Below, one piece after another: positions 11,935 to 28,460 of a stretch of DNA of 64,000 nucleotides; within the stretch, counting starts at the first letter, position 1, and each line of letters starts with the position of its first letter. The stretch is from Lithospermum erythrorhizon (Eukaryota; Streptophyta; Magnoliopsida; Boraginales; Boraginaceae). The notes beneath the pieces are model-generated. The model searched no databases, was not told where the DNA came from, and worked only from the letters and a program-made list of their open reading frames with translations. The position numbers and the translations under genes were made by a program. Location: the NCBI GenBank assembly GCA_019722365.1, contig JADFUC010000750.1:186001-250000 (forward strand), given 5' to 3'.

Positions 11935-14100
11935 TGATCTATAATTGTATTAGTGGTGGAGATAATTGAGTCCACTCACTCAACTTCATGAGCATTGTGT
12001 AAATCAATATTCTGAAGAATTTGAATAACTATTTTAATTTCTACCACTTTTTTATTTTTTTATTTTCTAGCACACATTTCACTTAAAATATCTATACTAC
12101 CCTTACTAAACTATTCTCCAACCCTAACCAACACCACCATCACTATCAAACACCAACCACCACCACCACCGTCACCCCTCTCCCACCACCATCCCCAACA
12201 ACCACCATCTCCTCTTCTTCCCTACACACCCCCACTGGCCCTCCTTTTTCACTGCCCTCCTCCTCCTCCTCCCGTGACCCCCATCTTTTTAGAATTTCAC
12301 GATCCTCCTTTTCTGCAATTTGTGAGTAGTGACCCCCTCCCCCCTCATTTCTGCAATTCGCGATCTTAATTTGAAGGGTGACGATTGTAGTTGGGGTGAA
12401 AGGAAGGGGCAGTGGAGAAAGTGGGAGGGGATGGGAGTAGATTAGGATGGTTGGTGGTGGTGGTTAGGATGAAGAGTGAAGATGGTGATTAGGGAACACA
12501 GGAATTGAAGAAGATAAATGAAAAAAGTGTGTTAAATTTTTAAAATGGTGAGTAACTACGAAAAAAAAAAGATCTTCTGAATGAAAAACCCATTAAAAGA
12601 GATTGTCAATTATCCAAATTCCTCCAATATTCTATATTGATATTTTAGACACATTATAGTAGAATCTTCAATGTAAAATTCAATGATAAGTTTTTAAGGA
12701 GTTACGTAAAGATCACAACTATATATTAAGACCATAACTTAAATGTATTACTCCGTATTAAGTAAAGACTAAAATAGTCCTAACAAAAGTTGTTTAGGCA
12801 GAGACATAAATCAAAGGCCAGCCTGATGACCCCTTCAGGCATAATTTGTGTTTGCGCTATCTTGTCAGTAAGTTTATCGTGGTCGCAGTATCGTTTTAAC
12901 TTTCAAGGTAATCATGGTCATATCTTGTGATTTAAATTACATAGAAATAAATGATACACGCATATTTAAACTAAAATTTGGTGATACATTTTCTGAAAAT
13001 TAAAATAAACGCTCTGACTTTTTATTAACATGCTAAGCACCTCCTATCCCACCCCTCATACGCCTTAAGTTTCGATTTTTAATGCTGGCACAAATTTTCA
13101 AACAAAAACCCACAAAAGCTACTACTGCAAATCAGCCTCAAGCTTACTCAACTACCACACGAATTAAATAATCAAAATTCAAGATTAACCAAAAAATACA
13201 AAGTAAATACCGTATCTTTAACAATAACTTTGCAAGACCAATTTTTTTTGCATTGAAACAACTTTTTTGAAATTTCATTTTGTTGGGTCTCCATAGTCCA
13301 AACATATTGATTTTCGACTTTTCTGAAGCAAACATGGAGCTGAATGGTTGGTATTTGAGACATTGAAACAAGCTCAAACTTCCATTAAAACTTAATTAAG
13401 CTTCAAAATGAAGAATTTAAAGGATGTAATAATGGAAAATGAGAAGATGGGTTGTTCCAAAACGCTAAAAAGATTCAAACTTTACAAAATTCAAAAGATT
13501 TGAAGCAAATGTAAAGGTTGAAGAAGAATGGAATATTAGGTTTGATTCCAAGAGGCTGCTTTCTTGAGTTTTGTGGGTTTGCAACGGGTGTGCTGGGGGA
13601 GTGTAATTGTTGTTCTGAGTTTGATGAACCGGGTGATTTTAGAGCTGATAATGATCGTATAGGTTTTCAAAGGGGTGAGGGGGATGAAGGTGGTGATTGG
13701 AAATGAAGGTGAGTGAAAGGGGTGGTGGTGGACTCGAAGGGTGGGGGATGGGGTGAATTTGAAAGATGAAAGGAGGAATTTTATTTTAATTATATAAAAT
13801 ATACCGTTAAACTTAATTTAGTGTTAGGCCCGAAATAATCGTTTGTGTGAAAGCCATAATATAGAGCGAGGGGACCACCACTTAAAAGCAGTGATAGTTC
13901 GGAGGCAGCATAGAAACACGTAATATAAAAATGTGAATTAGATAAATGTAAATCAAGTAATATAAAAATGCTTTACCACCCCTGCAACTTCTTTTCAGGT
14001 CCAGCTCTTTATAGATTACTATAGATTACTATGTGACTAGGGTAATACCAACTCCTTCTTGAGTCCAATCCAGGGGTGCAAGTAAACCTCTGAAATATAC
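11935..14100. other. intergenic region with C-rich and G-rich low-complexity blocks
   Basis: No gene is supported. A pyrimidine/AC-rich block at 12,115-12,350 (repeats of CCACCACCA) is followed by a G-rich block at 12,370-12,490. A short plus-strand frame at 13,518-13,706 has no family resemblance and a skewed composition. The word ATTACTCCGTATTA at about 12,750 recurs in similar form at about 52,290 and 52,990. Confidence 0.5.
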
Positions 14101-14101
14101 A

Positions 14102-18054
<3,953 letters not shown>

Positions 18055-18299
18055 CCACCACAACCCAATACAATACTTCAACTGATATATTTATCAGTCA
18101 AAATTGAGTTGACTAAGCTTTTTCTTCGGTATTTTCTTGCAATAGGGTTAGGATAAATGAGTGAATATAGTGATGAGAGTAGTGAGAGAAGTGGAAATAG
18201 TCATCAGGCAAATAGTCCACATTTCATACCGTGTTGAATCAGAGTATAATTTCCTACCAAAATAGAAATTGGATTGATCAGCTTCGAGTCTTCACAGTC

Positions 18300-18865
18300 G
18301 TAGTATGTAAATTTCACATTCTTTTCAAAGTTCGAGTCTTTTATTTTAATGAGTTTTTTGTCGGATCAAACATTAACTTCTTAATATTTGAACTCGGATA
18401 TTGTGATTTAATCTCTTTACAAACTATGAGGTTGATGTGTGGAAGTGCTTTAAATATTCGGAACTCATTTTGGATTCCAAAGATCAAAATAGAAATTTCA
18501 AAAATGATCGCCATTTTAACTTTTTTATAGTGAGAAAATGAGGAAAATTGATGTTTAAATACAAATTTAAAGTTTCATTAATCAATAACCAGTGCGAAAG
18601 TTTCACTTTAATGAATTATTTAAGAGCATCATACACGTGTATCCTCATGTTTGAACTCTAGAATATTATGATTTAACTCATTCCCAAACTGTCGAGGGAG
18701 GTGAGGGAACGCCTAGGGTACACAATTCTTTTGAACTCCAAAGACCAAGATAGAATTCTCAAAAACGATTCTCATTTTGATTGATCATTTTGATTGATTT
18801 GAGAGTGAGGAAAATGAGGGAAATTGATGTTTAAGATATAAATTTAAATTTTTCTTAATATTTGA
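18300..18865. repeat. diverged tandem duplication of about 280 bp
   Basis: Two diverged direct copies, about 18,300-18,575 and 18,600-18,865. Shared words include TTTGAACTC followed by ATATTRTGATTTAA, then AACTC-to-CCAAAGA-CAARATAGAA, and the closing GAGGAAAATTGATGTTTAA (first copy) or GAGGGAAATTGATGTTTAA (second). The repeat lies between the CKL start and the AUG1 3' end, upstream of CKL. No coding potential was found in either copy. Confidence 0.7.
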
Positions 18866-19311
18866 CATTATGGATTCATTCTCCTCTCTCAGCAAACCAC
18901 TCATCAAATTGATTGGATCATTATCTGAGATTGGTGATGCTGATTGCATGTCCAAAATGAACTAAAACATCCTGCAACTAGTCTTTAAATGACCAATAGA
19001 AGATAATTTCTCTCTTTCTAAAAAATGGTTGAATTTCATCTGGAATTCAAGATGTTCCACATATTTAAATCCATAAAATAATCTAATTGTGAATGTTCCA
19101 GGAGTTTCTTTCATCATGTGAGACCACACTAACCATAAGCTAAATTTTTTTCTTACAATATGTGATGCCACAATAAGGTGAAGTTTTGTTCTCACAACTT
19201 GGAAAGTAATGCTTCGTAATAGACAAGGTTGAAGCAGTTCTACAAACACAAAAGCAGCAACAATGTGAGAAATATTTGCTCCATACTCACCTTATTCGTA
19301 CGAGATAAGAA

Positions 19312-21704
19312 TTAATTGGATGGGGCAAGAGCTGATTGTAACACATCTTCAAGGTACTTCTCCGCGGCATCATACTGCCTTTTCTTATCCTCGATGGCTA
19401 GGGCAGCCAGAGCCTTATCCTGTGTATCAAAGATCAAACGGTGAGTTATACACAGATGAAAGACCAATGAATAAGTGAAGCCGTGAATTCACTGGGATAA
19501 AGAAAAGAATCTAAATAGAGTAGAGAATGTTGAAATTACTGGTGGCAGGTCTTGGTAACTCCTCAAAGTATCCAGAATTGGTTTGGTTTGCTTCTCCAAA
19601 CCCTTTTTATGCTCTGCCAATTCAACCAACACACCGTGACTAATATCTGGACTGTAGCCCACCCGGTTAAGCATTGCCTGTGTTTAGAACGTTTTGAGTT
19701 AATAACTGCTGACAAAATCTACTACGTATATTCAAAAATTGTGTGCGATCTTAACTACATTTGAGTGCTCATATCCAATAGAAGGTGGACCATATCGAAA
19801 TTCAATACAGTGCCAACCATTTTGATGAAGAACAAATGAAAATGCACTTGGGGCCACTTTTTGCAACCTTCAAAAGGCAATCTCGAATCACAATAAAGTC
19901 AAGTTACACAAACTAAAGAAAATATTTGGACGCATCTTCTTATTTCTATATATAATTTGACAGAAATTTCTATAATCTAAGTGGTGTTGCAAAAGGTCAA
20001 GGAACTGTTGAGTCTTTGCCAGTTAAGATTACTAAAACATAAATCATTTAGGATTGTTTACAGAATGTAGCTTCATATTGTTTTGTTCGCTTCATCATGT
20101 TTTTGTTTATAAAAACAATGGAGCATTGAACAGAAATATACAAACATAGAAGTAAATCATGACCGGGAATACAAAAGACAAATCAGTAAGTTCATGATTA
20201 GTACATGACTTAAATTGTAAGTTCATGATTAGTACGCGACTTAAATTGGTTATGCACTAAGTATAACTTTGGATTTATAATTTCTATTTCGTTTTAACAT
20301 CATAAGTAGGATAAATAATAGCAGTCTTTACGGAAAACATAAAATTATCTGTCAGGAAGTCATGATGCAATAAGTCTACCAGCGAAGTATCTAGGTGCAA
20401 GAAAGCAGTTAATAACATATGACAATAATTTGGGAAGAGTGCGTGAAGCATTACAACCTACCTAACCATCCTACTGTTGTCCTAAAATCTCAAAGGTATA
20501 ACACTAGTGAGAAAAAATTAACTATGCAGTCATTACAAAAGGTAGACCTTGCACTGTACCTTAAAGTTAGAATATTGTTGAAGGTATTGACGCTCTTTTG
20601 ACTCCATAATGGTCATATTAGTTTTCCAGTGCTCTATCTGTGCTTCACGTGGAGGTGTTTCATCTTCCAGCTGCCCAAGTGTCCTACGAATTCGATGATT
20701 ATATATTACAAAAACTTAATTCCAGCTCAAAAGAGGTCTAACTTAACGAAATACTCCAAAAAAAGACTACATGAATTATCAAAAAGATAAATTAAACAAA
20801 ATAAATAAATATGTGCGTGAGCGTGGGTGTGTGCATATATCTAGTGTCATTTTATCTTTTTACCTTTTCAAATAAGTCAATCTTGCAATTGCCTTGCGGG
20901 TGTAGTCAAGAAGTACTTTAGATTCTTGCTGCACTTTAGTTCTTTTCTCTTCAACTGCAGTTCTTCTCAGGGAGAGATCTGCAATTGCTACAAGGTAGCT
21001 AGAGTTTTTCCCACTATCAGACCCTCAGGCTAACATATCTAAAAAATATACTTAAAATAGGCAAGGTAACTAACCTACTGAGTTCAGTGTCTCTAATATT
21101 CAACAAATTTGCCACATTTGCAAGAACTTGTGCAGAGGAGACCACGTTCGGTGTTAAACTCTCCTGGGCCAACCCCACATGCTCTAAGATCTCCCTTATT
21201 CTTGCAGCTACAAACAACCATACTAACCATTTAATAAAACGAAAATAAATGATAATACCATAGGCAATTCTTAAAAAAAATTCAATTGAAGCAATCAGGT
21301 ATATATACATTCCCTGAGCTAAACCTGTTGATCCATATGATAAACATGAACAAATGGAATTCAATGCGGTTGATTAAGTTATTAAAATGAAGAAACAATG
21401 AATATAGAGCGACATATATTGAATAACCTTGAGCACGATATTCGGCTGCTTTTTGGCGAAAGTCATTGGCAACAATGGTTGCAGCCTGAGTTTTTGCTTG
21501 AGAAACAGTCGCCACGCTGTGCAAATGAGCGATGCTCCTAGGCGTATACTCAAATTCAGGCACTTCTTTCCCTGCTGCATCAAACTGTGAAGCAAGCCAT
21601 GCCTTGACTTCTGATATTCTACTCGCATCAAAGCCACCACTTCCACTACTAATCTTTGTTGTTTCTGACATGGATACAGAGGCAGGTGTATCACCTTCGC
21701 TCAT
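19312..21704 (-). CDS. AUG1: augmin complex subunit 1 (HAUS1-like)
   Basis: Subunit 1 of the augmin complex, which recruits gamma-tubulin to existing microtubules and drives branching nucleation in spindles, phragmoplasts and the cortical array. Six coding exons: 21704-21428, 21207-21075, 20998-20864, 20683-20560, 19677-19540 and 19419-19312. Phases agree; 915 bases, 304 aa, matching plant AUG1 length. Recognisable segments are SEVKAWLASQF and VPEFEYTPRSIAHLH near the N-terminus, AQVLANVANLLNIRDTELS, AVEEKRTKVQQESKVLLDYT, LNRVGYSPDISHGVLVELAE, LDTLRSYQDLPPDKALAALA and EKYLEDVLQSAL at the C-terminus. Composition is that of a helical coiled-coil protein. A 5' untranslated exon ending near 22,677 with an intron to about 21,771 is suggested by matching donor (CAGAG|GTAGGG) and acceptor (TTTTTCAG). 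The gene appears intact. Confidence 0.95.
20187..20248. repeat. 31-bp tandem duplication in AUG1 intron 4
   Basis: Two adjacent 31-base copies beginning TAAGTTCATGATTAGTAC differ at two bases. They lie inside the long fourth intron of AUG1. Confidence 0.9.
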
Positions 21705-21952
21705 ATTAGTTGTATATTAGGATTATTCCTCTCCACTCCTATGTTTTGAAGCAAACACTCCAGGCTCTGAAAAATCAAAATATTTATCAACTCAAAGAGT
21801 ATGACGAATGAAGCCATTCAATTTTCTCCATAAGTAGCTAAAGAAGTGAACTTTCCCTAGATTAGCCTTCAATTAATACATTCTATCCTAATCTTTTTTT
21901 TTCAATGCATCCTTCTGCTAAGAAACAACATACTCATTTTATATATATACTA

Positions 21953-22189
21953 CTCCCTCCATTACAAAAAGATTGTCTAGTTTTGAATTTTGATGGCCGA
22001 CTTGTAAATTATGAAGTCACATGTGTATATGTGTTGTATAACATTTGGTGAAAATATATATAAAAATTTAGTATTCAACGAATTTTACTACGAATGTAAT
22101 AATTTTGATTTAAATTAAAGCTATACGTGTTGACTAAAGTTACAAAATTTGTTAATTTTGAGCATTGAAAAACAAACTATACGAAGGTA
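21953..22189. mobile_element. Stowaway-like MITE in the AUG1 5' intron
   Basis: The left end reads CTCCCTCCATTACAAAAAGA, close to the usual Stowaway terminal motif CTCCCTCC, after a TA. The right end is an imperfect inverted match (CTACCTTCG on the opposite strand). The interior word TTTCAATG-AAAATTAACAAA also occurs near 43,800 in the opposite orientation, which supports a mobile family. No coding capacity is present. Confidence 0.55.
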
Positions 22190-22689
22190 GTGCAACACAA
22201 CTAACTTTCTACACCGAAATCGCGGAGCTTTCAAAAATGCATTTTTCCATGAGTTTCCCACTTCTACTACTGCTACAACTGAAAAATAAAAGGCCTTAAA
22301 TGGCACTTAAAATATAGTCTAGAAATCACAAAAGGGCTAAATAATCTCAGTAATCAACAAAAATAGGGGCATAAATCAGATATATAATCATCAAGGCATG
22401 CTCCAGTTTCTGTCAACACAAAAATTAGACAAAGATTAATGGTTTATTTTTTGCAAAATCCCAACATAAAACTCATTAAAACTAGAATCTAATAAATTCT
22501 TATGCATAATTGTATATGAAAAAAAAATCAATTTTCAGCAATTCAAGATTCCAGAAAAATAAAAGTTCAATTGTCACAATTCATCTAGCTTATTCCACAA
22601 ATTGAACAATTAATCAAAACATAAATTGGAAATTGAAGTGAGAAAAACTGAAATAATTAAATATTGGAACCCTACCTCTGAAGCAATTA

Positions 22690-25110
22690 CGACGTCGTTT
22701 GGTGGGGGTGGGGGGTTGCAATTGTAAGGAGTACTATAACCACACCCAAACAGAGTTAAAATATAGTGAAGTTATTATTTTGCCCTAAATGAAATTACAA
22801 ATAGGGGGCCAAAATAGTCATTTCATAAGTAAAATAGTCATCCTTATGTAGGTGCCGAGGTCACGATAAATAAGCTCTTGGCGAGTGGTGTAGTCGAGAC
22901 ATAGTTCAAAGGATGTCGTATGCGGCACCATTCAAACCCCTAAAAGCGTGGGACACGCTTTCACGGTTGTGGATTTAATGTCACATGTAGTACGCGTCGA
23001 TAATACACGGACATGCTCGGTCATGAAAGCATAAATAAGTTTTTAAAATTACAAAAATAAAAATGTCTTGTGAGTTGTAATAGTAATAATAGTACTAATT
23101 TCACAAAACATATTCTATTCAATTATTGTATAATTAATTAGGATAAATGTACTAATTCCAGAAAATAATTAATTAGGTGATAAAATAAAAAATAATGAAT
23201 AATTAATAAATCATATAGTTGATTGACATAGCTTGTGTAACTTACTTTTCATAAGTTTGTACTTTTAGCCAAAAAAATTAATAAAGGTACAATTATTCTC
23301 AACCACACATCATAATTAATTAGGTGATAAAATAAAAAATAAAAAACATAATCAATAAAAATATATATTTGATTGAGTTGATTGACAAAGCTTGTGTAAG
23401 TTTTTAAAACAAATTGGATAAATAATAATTATTCTCTACCCACAGCATCCTTATTAATTAGGTGATAAAATAAAAATGAAAACATAATCAATAAAAATAT
23501 AGGTGTTAAATTAAATTTTCTTATAGCTTAAAGTTTTCAATTTATAATCTAATATAGGTAAATGTAGTCGTTTTTATTTATATGACCAATTTTGGATATC
23601 GTGTGGTATAAAAAATGTATGTATCTTTGTAATAGGTGTTAAATGCCTTGGTGAGTGATAGTTTATACGTGTAGCATTACACCGCGACATGTGCTATATT
23701 TATGTGATTGAGTTGGTGATTCTGACTTGTGTAAATAACTTTAATAAAAGTTTGGATAAATGTACAATTATTTTCAAAATAGTCATAATTGTTATCAAAA
23801 TTTCTAACTACCCCTCAGTTTCATCTCTCTATAAAATAGGAAAATTTCTTAATTACGTATTTTTATTGCTTAAGCAATCAACTCTAAATTGTTAATTTTA
23901 CAAATAATTCAACCAACTCAAACAAGTGTATGGAAAGAGGAAGGTAAGAAAAAATAGATAAGAAGGGTCGAGAGAAAGCATCGTTTGAGTTAGGAGTTTT
24001 TTCCAAAGTAGTCAAACCGGATGAAATTGGAAAAATGAGTTTTAAAATACCGCCTATCTTTATTGAAAAATATGCGCGGAGGTATTGAAGACTAATCGTA
24101 AAATATTTTCTGATGTGGCCAATTCGATGTTAAGATTGAGAAAGGAAAAGAAAATCTGATGAAGGAAAGTATATTTTTCTTTACCAAAGTATGGGCAAAG
24201 TTGCCTCACAGGCAGGGCGTTAAGGCGAGGACTACCGTTCGGCGATTGATGAAGGAATATAAGCAATCATGGATAGAGTTTAGGGTTAAAATTAAAAATC
24301 ATGCTTCTCATTATCCATTTTATTGATCGTGCAACTTCATATGTCGGAGGATAGCAATTTTTCCATAACACCAACATTTTGTCTTGCCCTTCTGGCTTAA
24401 TCATCCAAGTACAGCTAACTTGGTGATGTCTTCTAATCCCGAGGATCGAGGCCAATTTCGTCGTATTAATCTTGTGGCCATATGAAGCAAATATATTTTG
24501 TGTATACAAAACAATGATTCATTTTCATGAACTAAATGTAGTAAAAATTTGTATCATTTGAAGTCAGAGTATTCAAACTTTTAATGGATATATTAATGTA
24601 AATTTGTTAGATATAAGCAAAAGTCAGAGTATTCGAACTTTGAATGGATATCTTATGTTCTTGATCGAATCTTAAAAATACATCGATGGTGTTGGAAACA
24701 AGTGATCAATTTGTGATATAACCGTATGGAAGTGTGTCAAGCGACACCATATTGCGCTTCCTGCGATATTGTGGATGTAAGTGACCTACAGTCGAATTGA
24801 GTTTGTCCGCTGTCTGACGTGGTTTAGTGATTTATGATCCGACAATGCTTCATGATGTCAAATATTCTGATAAAATTAAATATTGTCGTGTTGTGGTAGA
24901 GCCCAGCGTCGAGAAACCTCAGATGTAATGGCAAAAGAAATCAAATTAATACCTTCAATATATTTTCTTGATTCTTCAAACTAACTTAATATTCCGTACT
25001 TTACATCTGTTTTGGGACATAAAATTTTGTTGTATTTACTTACAGGTTTGCACTATTTCAATATATTAAACTGTTTAAATTATTAAATAGACAAGTTTTG
25101 ATAATTGAGA
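22690..25110. other. AT-rich intergenic region, no gene recognised
   Basis: Apart from the repeats annotated at 23,170-23,505, nothing is recognised. Minus-strand frames of 68-80 codons at 24,060-24,509 have no family resemblance. A short direct repeat (AAAGTCAGAGTATTC followed by AATGGATAT) occurs at about 24,560 and 24,620. Confidence 0.5.
23170..23505. repeat. imperfect tandem repeat of about 140 bp
   Basis: The word TAATTAGGTGATAAAATAAA begins copies at about 23,170, 23,317 and 23,456. Between them recurs TTGATTGA-CA-AGCTTGTGTAA. A weaker fourth piece is near 23,695-23,780. The array is AT-rich and noncoding. Confidence 0.75.
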
Positions 25111-27638
25111 ATGGAGGAAAACAGAGGATCAGGGGCTATGGCTAATGCAGTTTCTGGTAATCATCATCTATTTCCACCTTTGCCTCATAATCAGGTTAGA
25201 GTTTTGTAAAAAGGGGTGTTTCAATCTTTGTTAAAGTAGTGATTTTTAGTTAGTATTAGTCAAATTTATTGAATTTTGATTGTAAGTTCTATATGTTCTT
25301 GAAAATGAGAAGAAGTGGACTTTATGAATCTTTTTTTTAGTTGTCTTTTTGTGATTGATATCAAAAGTGGGTGGTTAAAGTTAGGTGTTGAAATTTAATT
25401 ATGAACATTATTAAAGAGAAATATTTGTTTAATGAAGCACTTAGTAAGGATATGAGCAGTTTGGTTATTGAAAGAAATCTTGTTTAGTAGTCGATTCGCT
25501 ACAAAGTGAAGTTACCGAGTTTATATTGACAATGTCTTCTCTTCTTCTTGGCAGGCTGATCATTCTAACATACGATCTATGGATGCAGTTGTTAACCCAT
25601 GCATTGATGCTGGACATAATGATTTGTCTCATAATGTACCCCCTAGATTTCCAGGCAATGGAATAATTAAGTAATGGAAAGTTTATTATATGGTGCAAGT
25701 GTCCCTACAAGTTCTTCAGGTGCTCGTGCCCTTGAAGCTTTAGGAGTGAGCTTCAAGAAGAAGAAGGTTTTTCCAACAGATAATGAAAGATGCTCTCTTC
25801 TTAGTTCCGACTCCAGAACAGCCCCAGGAAGCCCCGTGGTTCCTAATTTCTTAGCGGCCCTCCCTTGGAAAAGGTGCACTTCTCTTCCAGTGGCATCTGC
25901 ATCTAACTTGACCCCCTCATATTCCGTCCCTCCTCCCAGTAGATATGGCGAACAACAAACTCAAATATTAAGCCACGTTTCTAGCCTGAATCATGTTCTT
26001 TTGGATCTCAATGAAATGGGATTTTAAATCTTATGCTCTAAGAGGTCTCTATGTTGATATTTAATGCAGTTAAGTGATCCCAAGCTATTATTTCAAGGTC
26101 CTACTCTGTACCAGCAAAAAGTGTTCTTATTGTAAGGTCAGCATCTATGGCCAGTCGTGGAGAACAAATTTCAGATTCAGGTGAGTGTGTAAGGCCAAAT
26201 GAACATTGTCTTCTATTCTCAATATTTGAAAGCATCTTTGCCGTGCAGTTTCTATATTTCTTTCTTTCTTTGAAGTAGATATAAGCTAAAAGCATGACAG
26301 GTATCTGAGGAGTATCATATTGCATCCTAGGTATCAGTAAATTGTATTGAATTTTGTGTCTATTATTCTTGTCTTTGATTATCTTTGTAAAACATTACTC
26401 TTTGGGAAGTTAGATCAAAGTACTCCTGCTCCTGAAGAGGACCAAGAAATTCCTGAAGAGGAAGCAGTTTGCAGAATCTGTTTTGATGAACTGGAGGAAG
26501 GAAATATGTTGAAAATGGAGTGCAGCTGCAAAGGCGACCTCAGACTTGTTCATGAAGCATGTGCAGTGAAGTGGTTTAGCATGAGAGGAAATAAAAACTG
26601 TGAAGTCTGTGGTCAAGAAGTTCTAAATTTTACCAGTAACTTTAGCCGTATATCAAGCAGTATTAAGCCATGAATACAGGCCAGAGCAAAATCAACTAAA
26701 TGTGACACCAGAGCAAACCAGGTAGGGAATTTCAGGCCATTCATGATCTAAGTTTTCACGACTTGAGATAATATTTTTCACCTTGCTGTTCTTTCTGTTA
26801 CTAAACAAGTCATTTGTGCAGCATTTGGCAGGATTTTATAGTGCTTGTCTTGATTAGCACGATATGCTACTTTTTCTTCCTCGAGCAACTACTTGTAAGT
26901 TGCTATAAACAAAACGTGTATGACACTTTTTCGACTATGATCCTTCTGTTATGACTCCTATCAACTAGTCAGATTTGTATTCCTTGTAGGTCAATCTTGA
27001 TTATAATTGCTCTATAGTTGTAGTCAGATTTTGTCCGTAAAGACCATCTTTCCAACTATATGAAACATTTAAAAACTATCACGCATCTTGTACTGGCACA
27101 GGGTTAGTGCATATCTGTGAGCTGACTTATGTTCATCTGATTTGTAGGTCCATGACTTTCGATCACATGCGCTGTTGATTGCTGCACCATTTTCTTTTGC
27201 ACTAGCCCTTTTGGCTTCTGTTTTTGCTGTCATCTTAGCTACATATCCAAGACCTTCAGATTTATCTCTCAAGTGAAGCATATCTCATTCTAAACGAGTT
27301 TCATAATCTTTGCAGCTATCAGAGAATACATATGGACATATGCAGCTCTTGAATTCGCATTGATTGCCACCATTCTCCATCTATTCTATACTACAGTAAG
27401 CACAATTTGTGTAACTCCCAGTTTTGTGAGCTCAATTGTTAGAACAAGTGGGCTACTCCCCCCCTAATCATTAGATACATAACATGCCATTTTGTGTTGG
27501 CAGTTTCATCTACCGGTGATTTACTCAATCATGCTATCTACAGTTCTGGGTTTTGTAGTGACTATGTGTGTCAACTACATGTACATCGTATACTTCTCTT
27601 GGAGAGTCCAAGTTTCTTCAGGATCCAATGTGGTATGA
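25111..27638 (+). pseudogene. RINGv (MARCH-type) E3 ligase-like membrane protein gene, broken
   Basis: Exons of a plant RINGv/FYVE-PHD-type protein with C-terminal membrane segments are all present. The RINGv domain (about 26,455-26,620) reads [32 protein letters not shown] and NCEVCGQE, the C4HC3 pattern. Upstream lie NERCSLLSSDSRTAPGSP and ALPWKRCTSLPV; downstream hydrophobic exons read [20 protein letters not shown] (26,822-26,894), [40 protein letters not shown] (27,316-27,395) and SIMLSTVLGFVVTMCVNYMY (27,504-27,638). Lesions: a TAA at 25,672 and a frame change into the next segment; no route between 26,027 and 26,098 that avoids a stop; an extra T in the T4 run near 26,627-26,630 that ends the frame at 26,673 although the next frame continues with [11 protein letters not shown]; and a lost GT donor after 27,238 (CT instead). 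It is probably a pseudogene. An assembly error could explain single-base shifts but not the missing donor. Confidence 0.72.
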
Positions 27639-28460
27639 CTTATGTTTACTTCAGCTCACAGCTTGTCATATGTCTGAGTATACATGTTCGTTGCCACGGT
27701 TCACATCTTGTCGTGTGTCTGAGCAGGTTACATATACTTGTTCAATTTGCAACTACAATAATCACGAAAGGAAAATTTGTAGTAGAAACAAACTAACTAT
27801 ACACATCATTTCTTCTGTAGAGCAAAACATCCTGTTTCAGCCATGAATTATATTTGTGTACTCCCTTAACAGTTAGTAATGGCAATATAATACGACGATT
27901 ACAAAGAGAGAAAGATGAGATCAAGTATATGGTTTGGTATACTCAAGCGGGAAAGATATAATTGTTCATGAATATTGTAGATTCAACATTGTCGCAGTCA
28001 TTAATTTAATACCGGTAATCAATGTTCGTAAGCTGATATGAACTTCAATCTTGCTACCACTACTAGTAATGTTATGAGTCCATGATTTGATGATTTTTGA
28101 ACTTGTCTTGTAAAGTCATCTGCTAATCTGCAAGATTAGGTATAAAACAAGTTAGAATATATAGGAGTCAGGAAATAAAAATTTCTAAATGCATCCAACT
28201 ACATCTTTGAGGTATAAATTTTGATTTATTTTCCTTGTTCTGATGTAGCCCAGTAGCCTATTATTTTGTTCAACCAAATGTTATGATGTTTCAATAATTT
28301 CACACTTCATCTTCCTAATATATGAATATGAGGAGGCTGACATCTAATGCAATATGAACATATATGAATATGGAAGTATATATAATTTTAACATAAGTGT
28401 TGCATAAAGGATGATATTTTGAGGAAGGAAACCTACCAGATCAAATAGTCCTCTGTTCTC
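27639..28460. other. intergenic region between convergent loci, no gene seen
   Basis: This holds the 3' flanks of the RINGv and bHLH loci, which converge. No further coding or RNA signal was recognised. Confidence 0.5.

Noticed and set aside
13518..13706. A Cys/Gly/Glu-rich 62-codon frame.
   Set aside because: It lies in purine-rich low-complexity DNA, has no relatives I recognise and no splice or promoter context.
24060..24509. Two adjacent minus-strand frames of 68 and 80 codons that might form one protein.
   Set aside because: They are in different frames with a stop between, and neither contains a recognisable motif.
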